Below, piece by piece: positions 22,909-32,417 of a stretch of DNA of 64,000 bases. The translations under genes were made by a program, and so were the position numbers. The notes beneath the pieces were generated by a model. That model saw nothing but the letters and a program-made list of their open reading frames with translations. It did not search any database and had not been told where the DNA came from. Each line of letters begins with the position of its first letter. The first letter of the stretch is position 1. Source of the stretch: Grifola frondosa (taxonomy: Eukaryota; Basidiomycota; Agaricomycetes; Polyporales; Grifolaceae); the NCBI GenBank assembly GCA_001683735.1, contig LUGG01000022.1, positions 744,001-808,000 on the forward strand, read 5' to 3'.

Positions 22909-25900
22909 ATGGCTGATGTTCCTACTTTGAAAATTACACTTCTGGGTGCTGGTCAAGAGGTCGGCAGGTCATGCTGTGTTTTACAATATCGCGGAAGGAC
23001 TATCGTTTGCGATGCAGGCGTGCACCCTGCGTACAGCGGTATCGCTTCTCTACCCTTCGTGGATGAGCTGGATTGGAGTACTGTCGATGTGTTGCTCATT
23101 ACCCAGTGCGTTGACTTACATGTTGTCTGATACTGGACAGGACTTAACAGGCCACATCTAGTTTTCACCTTGACCATGCCGCAGCTTTGACATATATTAT
23201 GGAAAAGGTGTGTCTGCACGAATTCCATATGTCGTTCTCCAGCTTATTTTTGTACAGACTAATTTCAGAGATGGTAAAGGCAAGGTGTACATGACGCATC
23301 CCACAAAAGCATTGCATAAATTCATGATGCAGGACTTCGTGCGCATGAGGTGAAGTGCCTTCGCGACCGTAGAGTTGTAGGCGAGGCTAATCATTCCCCA
23401 TAGTTCATCTGCGTCCGATGCTCTGTTTACTCCTCTCGAGATGTCAATGTCTTTGTCGTCAATTATCCCGGTTTCCGCCCATCAAGTCATTACCCCATGT
23501 CCCGGTGTCACATTCACGCCTTACCATGCCGGACATGTCCTAGGCGCCTGTATGTTTCTTATTGACATTGCTGGTCTGAAGATTCTGTATACTGGCGATT
23601 ATTCACGCGAAGAGGATCGGCATCTTGTTAAAGCTGAGGTACCACCGATACACCCCGACGTGCTCATCGTGGAGAGCACATATGGCGTTCAGAGTCATGA
23701 AGCCAGAGAAGAGAAGGAGCTACGATTTACGAGTCTTGTCCACTCAATTATTCGTCGTGGAGGTCATGTGCTCTTACCTACTTTCGCGCTGGGGCGAGCT
23801 CAGGAGCTACTGCTAATTCTGGACGAGTACTGGACAAAACACCCCGATCTTCATAGTGTTCCTATATACTATGCTTCAAGTCTGGCGCGGAAGTGCATGG
23901 CTGTCTATCAAACGTATATACATACTATGAACAACAACGTAAGATCGAGATTCGCAAAACGAGATAATCCGTTCGTGTTCAAGTGCGTATCTTCCTCGTA
24001 TTTGTATGGCTCCTTCCTCAACATGCGTGCACAGACACATCACCAATGTACCCGGCACCAGAGGCTGGGAGCGCAAAATTGCTGACGGACCTCCGTGCGT
24101 TGTCCTAGCTAGCCCAGGCTTCGTGCAGTCGGGTCCAAGCCGAGAGCTGTTGGAATTATGGGCACCCGACTTCCGAAATGGTCTCATCGTGACGGGCTAC
24201 TCGGTTGAAGGTACGATGGCGCGGGTGAGTGGCTGCTCCGCACATCCTCTCAGCGTCTGTCTGGCATGTATGCGCGCCGTCTTGTATGTACTCGATGAGA
24301 AGCAATGGACAGCTTTCTCTCACTTCCGCTCCTCGCGTGATTCACCCTTTGTGAGCGTGATGTTCATGATCCCTCCCACCTTCTCAGGATATCCTCAACG
24401 AACCCGAAGAAATCACCTCGTTGAAAGGCGCCACCATCCCTCGCAAACTCTCTGTCGATTACATCTCTTTCAGCGCTCATGTCGACTACTCGCAAAATGC
24501 TGAGTTTATGGAATTGGTCAAGGCCCAGCATATCGTACGTTTCTCTGATCGTCTGCTGGTCAGCCACAACACCTAATTGTGCATTCACAGGTATTAGTTC
24601 ATGGCGAAGCAACTGGGATGGGTCGTCTAAAGGCGGCGATGCAAGACAGATATAAGAATCGGGATGAAGACGTGAAAATCCATACGCCACGTAACCTCGA
24701 GGAACTTGAATTGACTTTCCGTGGCGAGCGTGTAGCAAAGGTATGGACAACACTACTGATGACTCGCGACTTTCCCGCTTCATCTAATCATTTATAAGGC
24801 GATTGGATCCCTCGCGTCCAAAGCTCCGCAGCCCAATGACATTCTGTCCGGTTTACTTGTTGCCAAGGACTACTCATACACCCTCCTCGATCCGCGGGAC
24901 CTGAGGGACTTTGCAGGGCTCTCAACGTGCGTGGTGACGCAACGACAAAAGGTTGCGCTGGGCGTCGGCTGGGACCTGGTGCGCTGGCACCTGGAGGGCA
25001 TGTTCGGCAGTGTTGAGGAGGGACTGGATAAGGATGGTGTGCCAACAATCCGGGTGCGTGCCAATGCCTTCACGTCACAAATATTTCGCTCACGCGTATT
25101 GCTTGAAAGGTTATGGAGCGGTAGACATCAAGCAGACAGAACAGCATGAGCTCACGCTGGAATGGGACTCGAGTGCGAGCAACGATATGATTGCGGACTC
25201 CACTCTCGCGCTTATCACAGGAATCGACAGGAGCCCTGCGTCCGTCAAACGTAGGCTCCCTACCCTTTACATTAGCCTAGTTCTCAGCCTTTTTTTTTCA
25301 TAGTGACGACCCACCCGCACTCACATGTGCATTCGCACGCGCCGGAACACCCACATCCACACTCAGACACTCACGGCGAAGACGAAAATCCGCAGATGAT
25401 TAGAATTCAGCGGCTCGCGTGGTTCCTCGAGGCGCACTTTGGCGAGGCAGAGCTGCATATGCCCGAAGAGACAGACGAGCCGGAGCAGGGCGAAGACAGT
25501 CACGAGCCGTCCCTTCTTGTCCGACTAGACGAGGCGGATGCGCTCATCAACCTCCTCTCCATGGTAAGCGCGTGATCCAATTCTCCCCATTCGTAACTCA
25601 TAGACTCGCTTGTGCCGCAGACTGTGACAAGTACAAACGAAGCGCTCAAGAAACGCGTCGAGGCTGTACTGGACATGGCTTTGTCGACCGTGAGCTCCCT
25701 GAACGAGGCATTTACTTCCGGTATTCCCATGTCCACCGAAGAAACTATCGCGGAGGTGGTGAAGGAGAAATCGAGCTCAGCTCCAGTGGACTTTGATCAC
25801 GAGATCTCCCCGTCCCTTGGTGGAGCAAATGAAGGTTCTCCAGCGGTAAAGGATGATAGTGGGAAAGGTAAGGAAACGATGCCATCCCAAGAGGATGCAC

Positions 25901-25983
25901 AAGGCGGAGATCAGGAGGAGGGCGATGAGAGTGGTTCTGGATCGGACGAGGATGACGATACGATCCTCCAGGTACACGATTGA
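22909..25983 (+). CDS. YSH1: Ysh1/CPSF73 mRNA 3'-end endonuclease
   Basis: Metallo-beta-lactamase/beta-CASP endonuclease that cleaves pre-mRNA before polyadenylation, acting in the nuclear CPF/CPSF complex. Motifs in order: [20 protein letters not shown], the zinc motif HFHLDHA (across the first intron), [69 protein letters not shown] and VLVHGE. The C-terminal domain follows ([28 protein letters not shown]). Unusually, it has a His-rich stretch of alternating HP/HS residues at about 25315-25375 before [14 protein letters not shown], and an acidic tail. Start ATG at 22909, TGA at 25981-25983. About ten short introns; no frame repair is needed. The 3' end is duplicated downstream at 28300-28863. 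Confidence 0.94.
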
Positions 25984-26410
25984 TGTTGCATCTCAAATGC
26001 CAGTACATTTCACCCATTCAGAGACTTTGGGGAGTACCGTGTACACTATGACCATCTTGAGATTCTATTACAAACAGAATAAAAGCTACAAACGATCTAC
26101 GTTCGTGACATCAAGACCGATCAAGGCAAATATGAGTGTGTAGCGCAAGACCAGCTGCATGTGGCTCTCTAAAAGCGATGACAGGGATATGAGTAGTACA
26201 TCGAGCACATGACTATGATCCCTATACCAAGGACACCAAAAGACGCGTATGGTAAGATGTAAGGGTATTGGTATTAGGTGGCTTCGTACGCGAAACCGCC
26301 AGACAAGCTGCACAGCAGCCAAAGCAAATGAGCGACCAAAGGAGCGGGCGAGAGAAAGAGCGACGGTAGCTGCGATCGATGAGAAGAGACGGACGTTTCG
26401 TAGAATGTGA

Positions 26411-27790
26411 CTAGAACGATCCACGGCGGGCAGCATGGTTATCGGCCAGGCGAGCATGGTGTCGACGATGGGATTCGTAGATAGCACGAGAGTCGGGAGC
26501 TGTTGAAGCAGCCCGGCGGCGGGCGTTGTTGTGGCAAGTCTTGCGGCTCGGGACGGAAGGCGATGAGTTCGCCACTGTGGAAGCTGAGCTCGTGGAGGGA
26601 CTCGCCGTAAAAGACTCAGACACCGCAGTCGTGGACGAGGGCGTAGGCGCGGGATTTACCACCAAAGATGGTGCACTCGCCGAAGCACTCGAAGCAGATT
26701 GGGAGACTGCCGATGAAGAAGACTGCACCGCGGCAGTTGAGCTTGCGCTGTGAGAGGAGGCAGCGATGGAGGACGATTGCGAGGCGGTGGTGCTTGCGGG
26801 CTTACTGGAACTGGATGACACCACGGCCTTCGTGGCATCACTGCAGAACGATATTAACAAGTTAACCTGTATGTGTCATAGTTACACATGAGAATGACAA
26901 GAAAGAGACTAAGGAACAGAAGCGCACATTGTCCGTCTCGCACTGCACCTGGACTTGGTTGTCGTTGGACTGGAAGAATGCAGTCGGACAAGTACTAGAA
27001 GAACCTATGGAAGCGTCGAGTTTTCGTTAATGTTAGATGGCATCTGGAAGGAGGGAAACTGACATGTAGCACCAGAACCGTCGCACCCATCGAAGTAACT
27101 GAAAACGGAGGTGAGACGGAAGGAACACCTCCAGGGAGTGACAGTTACCTAAAGGAAGCCTCAACATTGAAAGCATGGCTAACGTTGGTGACATCAATGG
27201 CATCATTAATGAAAGGCTTGGGTTGGGACGCAGTGACTTACGGAGGAATCAAACTGATGTCGGTAGACGAACCGCCGCCAGGGACAGTGGGGTTACCCAG
27301 AGTCATCTCGAGGAGCGTACACTCCTCGCCGTTCAGCAGACATTCACCTTCCGGACAACAACAACAATATTCAGCAACATATGTAACGAGCACGGAAATG
27401 AATGCGTGTACCAGTCTGCAAGTAACTACAAGAGAAATGTCACATTGGATATATCAGCAAAATATTTGAAACCTACGCGATGCCTCCTGAGAATGGCCCA
27501 TTACTGACGTAGTCTTGTCCTGTAGATAGAATCTGACCACCTTGAACGAGTTGTGGCTGTCCATTCAGCATTGACTCGGATAAGCAGGCTTTTGAGGTTC
27601 AAATTAATTTGGTCTTACAGTCCCTTTGCCGCAACTTCACAAAGCGAAATGAGCTTCAAGATATCAAGATGGGGAGACGAAGTACTACGACTGACTTGTT
27701 CTGGAAACGAATGATGTGCTGCTCCGCGCTCACACCAGTGCTGGCGATGAGAACAGTAGCAAGAGAGGCGGCAAAGATTGAACGAAACAT
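26411..27790 (-). CDS. Secreted glycopeptide-family protein with Ser-rich tail (copy 1)
   Basis: Start ATG at 27790 gives a clear signal peptide (MFRSIFAASLATVLIASTGVSA) followed by EQHIIRFQNK. Spliced exons continue with LNGQPQLVQGGQILSTGQDYVSNGPFSGGIA, CLLNGEECTLLEMTLGNP, VPGGGSSTDISLIPP, HAFNVEASF, YFDGCDG, TAFFQSNDNQVQVQCETDN and LLISFCSDATKAVV. This order matches a family annotated as 'glycopeptide' in Agaricomycetes: small secreted Cys-containing beta proteins of unknown role. Here it is followed by about 100 residues very rich in Ser/Ala/Thr, likely O-glycosylated. The frame that continues similarity with copy 2 beyond the Ser-rich part is a different one, so the true C-terminus is uncertain; that frame contains a hydrophobic stretch near 26360. 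Confidence 0.68.
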
Positions 27791-28129
27791 TACAGTACGT
27801 GGATAACGTCAGAATAAATGAAGGACAATGCTAAGTGCTAGCTGCAGGTGAAGGGAAGAGGTCGGGGGATACACATAGTTTCTTCCTTCTTATCGACAAT
27901 GTTCGTTCCCCACGGCCCAGCGCCTTTCAGGCGTCCTCGCTCCTGTACCTTCCATTACACGAGGTAAGTAAGGTTTATGAGTTGTTGCCTTGTTGTTGCC
28001 CAAATCGTACTGTTTCCTCCACCTTTACCTATGAGTAAGATGTTATTCGAACTCGATCGAAGGACATGAATTATAATGAATATGCGTCAGAGACGGACAT
28101 TATGCATGCACATCCGAATGTTTAGTATC

Positions 28130-28299
28130 CCGAAATAATTAAAACTGTGCAGTACAGAAAGAAAATATTACTATACTCACAAGATCGTAAATACCTAGGA
28201 TTTGTACAACAGCGCCAGCGCATTTAAGACCATCAATCATCATCACCCATATTTTCCGTCTCAGCGACCTTCCTCCGATGGGTACGGACAGAGACTTTC
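28130..28299 (-). pseudogene. Duplicated 3' end of the Sec7 gene (fragment)
   Basis: Near-identical to 32315-32485, which is the final exon end and 3' flank of the Sec7 gene. Shared landmarks are CCCGAAATAATTAAAA, ACCTAGGATTTGTACAACAG and CATCAATCATCATCACCC. It includes the corresponding stop-codon region but no more of the coding sequence, so it cannot be functional. It marks the right end of duplication unit 1. Confidence 0.85.
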
Positions 28300-28863
28300 C
28301 ACTCAGACACTCATGGCGAAGACGAAAACCCGCAGGTGATTGGAATGCAGCGGCTCGCATGGTTCCTCGAGGCGCACTTCAGGCAGAGCTGCATATGCAC
28401 AGACGAGCCGGAGCAGGGCGAAGACAGTCACGAGCCGTCCCTTCTTGTGCGACTGAAAGACGAGGCGGATGCGCTCATCAACCTCCTCTCCATGGTAAAC
28501 GCGTGATCCAATTCTCCCCCGCAGATTGTGACAAGTACCAACGAAGCGCTCAAGAAACGCGTTGAGGCTGTACTAGACATGGCTTTGCCGACCGTGAGCT
28601 CCCTGAACGAGGCATTTACTTCCGGTATTCCTTGTCTACCGAAGAAGCTATCGCAGAGGTGTTGAAGGAGAATTCGAGCTACGAGACCACCCGTCCCTTG
28701 CTGGAGGCTCGAAGGTAAATGAGGACACCCCATTCACCAAGGATGATGAGGGGAAACGAAGCCGTCCCAAGATGATGCACCAGCGGAGATCAGGAGGAGG
28801 CGGTGAGAATGTTCTTCTGGATCGGACGAGGATGACGATACGATCCTCCAGGGACACGATTAA
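28300..28863 (+). pseudogene. Duplicated 3' end of YSH1 (fragment, decayed)
   Basis: Corresponds to 25360-25983 of YSH1. The frame is broken by small deletions, for example where the original reads GCGCACTTTGGCGAGGCAGAG the copy has lost bases, and the intron region is shortened. Later regions have lost blocks (near 28680 and 28760). The copy lacks the whole catalytic part and has no start. It defines the left end of duplication unit 2. Confidence 0.85.
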
Positions 28864-29015
28864 CGTTGCGTTTCAAATGCCAATACATTTCATCATTCAG
28901 AGACTTTTGGTAAGTACCGTGTACACCACGACCATCTTGAAATTCTGTTATAAACAGAACAAAAGCTACAAACAATTTAAGTTCGTGACATCAAGGCCAG
29001 CTGCGTGGGGTTCTC

Positions 29016-30316
29016 TCAAAGCGATAAGAGGGATATAAGTAGTACGTAGAGCACATGACTATGATCTCTATACCAAGGATACCAAAAGATGTGTATGGTA
29101 AGATGTAAGGGTAGTGGCATTAGGTGGCTTCGTATGCGAAACCGCCAGACCAGCTGCACAGCAGCCAAAGCCAATGAGCGACCAAAGGAGCGGACGAGAG
29201 AAAGAGCGACGGTAGCTGCGATCGATGACAAGACACGGATGTTTCGCAGAATATGCTTAGGACGATCCACGGGCAGCATCATCACCGGCGAGGCGAGCAT
29301 GGTGTCGACGATGGGCTTTGTAGATAGCGCGAGAGCTGGGAGCTGTCGAAGCATCCCGGCGGCGAGGCTGGCAGGACTGCAGAACGATATTAACAGGTTA
29401 ACCTATGTGGGGTCATAGTTACACATGAGAACAACAAGAAAAGCATCAAGGAACAGAAGCGCACATTGTCCGTCTGGCACTGAACCTGGACTTGGTTATC
29501 GTTCGGCTGGAAGAATGCAGTCGGACAAGTGCTAGAAGAACCTATGGAAGCGTTGAGTTCTCGTTAATATTAGATGACATCTGGAAGGAGGGAAACTGAC
29601 ATGTAGCACCAGCACCGTCACATCCATCGAAATAACTGAAAAAGGAGATGAGACGCAAAGAACGCCGAGTCCAGGAATGGATGAGCTACCTAAACGAAGC
29701 TTCGACATTGAACGCGTGGCTGTAACATGAATAGCATCATTAACGGAACGCTTGCGTTGGACTGCAACGACTTACGGAGGAATCAAACTGATATCGGTAG
29801 ACGAACCACTGCCAGGGGCAGTGGGGTTAACCAGAGTCATCTCGAGGAGTGTACACCCCTCGCCGTTCAGCAAACATTCACCTTCAGGAGAAGAACAAAA
29901 ATATTCAGCGACATATGTGACGAACACAGACATGAATGCATGTACCAGTCTGCAAGTACCTATGGAAGAAACGGGTCACATCGGATGTATCAGTAAAATA
30001 TGTGAAACTTACGCGATGCCTGCTGTGAATGGCCCATTGCTGACGTAGTCTTGTCCCGTAGATAGGATGTTACCATTTTGAACAAGTTGTGGCTGTCCAT
30101 TCAGCAATAAGCAGGCTTTTGAGGTTCAACGTAATTTGGTCTTACAGTCCCTTTGCCGCAACTTCACAAAGCGAAGATGAGCAAGATATCAAAGATGGGG
30201 AGACGAAGTACTACGACTGACTTGTTCTGGAAACGAATAGTGTGCTGCTCCGCGCTCACACCAGTGCTGGCGAGGAGAACAGTAGCAAGAAAGGCGACAA
30301 AAATTGAGCGAGACAT
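29016..30316 (-). CDS. Secreted glycopeptide-family protein (copy 2, no Ser-rich tail)
   Basis: Paralog of the gene at 26411-27790. Start ATG at 30316 gives a signal peptide MSRSIFVAFLATVLLASTGVSA followed by EQHTIRFQNK. Exon landmarks: LLNGQPQLVQNGNILSTGQDYVSNGPFTAGIA, EECTPLEMTLVNPTAPGSGS and FNVEASF. After NLLISFCS the reading frame goes directly into PASLAAGMLRQLPALALS and on to a stop at 29016, because the Ser-rich segment of copy 1 is absent. The gene looks potentially expressible, but a few exon joins are uncertain. Its promoter now lies next to a transposon insertion (from about 30650), which may alter expression. Confidence 0.55.
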
Positions 30317-30689
30317 TACAGTCCGTGAATTAGTTCGTTAAAATAAATGAAGAGTAATGTTCAGTGCCAGCTGAAGGTGAAGAGGAAGATGAAGGGGACG
30401 CACATCGTTCCAACGTAGCCCCTTCCTTCTTATCGACAATACTGTTCCCCACGATCCACCGCCTTTCAGGCGTTCTCCTCCATTCCATTGATGCAGTAGT
30501 CGCCTTGCCATTGCCTAGCCCACACTGTTTCCTCCGTCAAGTTTGCCGGTAAGATGATGTAACTTGTGTGAACTCGATCAAAGCAGATAAATATGATGCA
30601 TCAAACATTGAGACACGGACATTACTATTCTAATGCACGTCTGGACCGGTCGCGCTCCGTGTTGAAGCGCTGATGCTGTACACAACAGT

Positions 30690-32112
30690 GAGTGCACCAG
30701 TGATGTTCCTTGATCGGTCGACGTGAACAGTTTACTTGTCGACTTTGTCGATAGTTGCGCAACTGTTTGCCAACCTTGAAAGACGTCGACCGTGTGAATA
30801 TCATGTCGACCGGACAACTTCGATTTCTGATTGGTTAACGATCACGTGTGATCACGTGCATGGAGCGGTGTGTGGTTGCTCCGGCTGAGGCTACCAATTT
30901 GGGGAATATGATTCTACTGTCGACGAAACCGCCATGCCACTTCCATATTTAGCAATATTTAGCAAAGAGTTGTCGTCGACTGATTACATATATTTTCACA
31001 CGGTCGACGAGCAACTTGGTTGCGAAGTTGGCGAAATCAGCAACACTGAGGGGAACTACCAATGTTTCCACTGGAAACATAGTGATATTGTTGTAAACTT
31101 AGATTAAATAATTTCAATGTGAAATTTATGATTACATTGTAATATTGTTTCAAATGCTTCCGGAACAAGTCCCAAGATAATCAGAATGTAATCTAGCAAT
31201 ACATAGTAAAAACATTATATATATTTTTCAATTTTTTCTCATGCACACATTTTGACTGGGATTATGAGATGTTTCCACATAAAATATTTTGGTTTTCTTG
31301 TGGACACATACATAACATTTTGCTAAGAACTGTTTGGAATGGGTTTTCAATGTGTATCAAATATTCCCGGTGATTTTATTCAGAATGTGATCATTATGAC
31401 ATCTGAAATATTATTGCAAAACATATTTAAAATGTTATCAAGATGTTGACTTTATGCATATCTGGGTAACATTCGGAAAACATCGGAAAGTTAATTAAAA
31501 TGTATTCCGTGGAATCGTGTATGATTCGCACGCGATTATGCGAGATATGAGTCACGTGAAGCGAATCATACACGATTCCACGGAATACATTTTAATTAAC
31601 TTTCCGATGTTTTCCGAATGTTACCCAGATATGCATAAAAGTCAACATCTTGATAACATTTTAAATATGGTTTTGCAATAATATTTCAGATGTCATAATG
31701 ATCACATTCTGAATAAAATCACCGGGAATATTTGATACACATTGAAAACCCATTCCAAACAGTTCTTAGCAAAATGTTATGTATGTGTCCACAAGAAAAC
31801 CAAAATATTTTATGTGGAAACATCTCATAATCCCAGTCAAAATGTGTGCATGAGAAAAAATTGATAAAATATATATAATGTTTTTACTATGTATTGCTAG
31901 ATTACATTCTGTTATTATCTTGGGACTTGTTCCGGAAGCATTTGAAACAATATTACAATGTAATCATAAATTTCACATTGAAATTATTTAATCTAAGTTT
32001 ACAACAATATCACTATGTTTCCGGTGGAAACATTGGTAGTTCCCCTCAGTGCAACTTGTCGACTCTGGTAAACTGTTGGTCGACCGGAACATCACTGGAG
32101 TGCACTGGCCCA
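30690..32112. mobile_element. Outer inverted-repeat DNA element hosting the palindrome
   Basis: Flanking the palindrome is a second, longer inverted repeat. The left side at 30690-30742 and the reverse complement of the right side at about 32058-32112 share CAGTGATGTTCC, CGGTCGAC, AACAGTTTAC and GTCGAC in the same order. GTCGAC recurs several times inside (30719, 30741, 30784 and later). It has no coding capacity, so it would be non-autonomous. The ends begin CAGTG-like, as in some hAT elements, but I could not find a matching 8-bp target duplication, so the superfamily and exact ends are open. Confidence 0.55.
31044..32051. mobile_element. 1-kb near-perfect palindromic (foldback) CACTA-like element
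   Basis: The left arm 31044-31529 and right arm 31561-32051 are inverted copies, with a 31-base spacer (31530-31560). By eye they differ by only a few substitutions and 1-2 base indels. Both ends start CACTGAGGGGAACTACC, and CAA directly flanks each side (31041-31043 and 32052-32054), as expected for a 3-bp target-site duplication. CACTR ends with 3-bp duplications are the mark of the CACTA (EnSpm/CMC) superfamily. It is AT-rich, much lower in GC than its surroundings, and encodes no transposase. Confidence 0.85.
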
Positions 32113-32417
32113 GTGCGCCTGCTGCGCTTGATTCATTGCTTGAATAGGCGGTCGCCTGCGTCGCTTAGTCTAGCGGGCAGGGCTTGGCGGTGCGTGGAGA
32201 GCTCATCTAAACAGAGCTCGTTGATAGCTGATAGATTACTGTAATCGTACTGCGTCCGATTTGTTGTAGTACATCAATGCATCAGAAGCAATACTCCTCC
32301 GAATGTGTGGTATCCCGAAATAATTAAAATTGTGCAGTACAGAAAGAAAATATTACTATATCCACAAGATCGTAAATACCTAGGATTTGTACAACAGCGC
32401 CAGCACATCCAAGACCA

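Larger units (their letters stand above)
25360..28299. repeat. Tandem duplication, unit 1
   Basis: This 2.9-kb stretch is similar along its length to 28300-32485 (unit 2), in the same orientation. It begins inside the YSH1 coding sequence (CTCAGACACTCACGGCGAAG), spans the glycopeptide gene, and ends with a copy of the last bases of the Sec7 gene. The junction with unit 2 is at about 28299/28300, where Sec7-tail sequence (GAGACTTTC) changes directly to YSH1 sequence (ACTCAGACACTCA). Confidence 0.88.

Noticed and set aside
25303..25575. A separate gene starting at the ATG at 25304
   Set aside because: It is in phase with the preceding YSH1 exon through a normal intron and continues the YSH1 C-terminal domain.
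31894..32244. 116-codon frame crossing the right arm of the palindrome
   Set aside because: It crosses from AT-rich palindrome arm into flanking element sequence; no conserved features.
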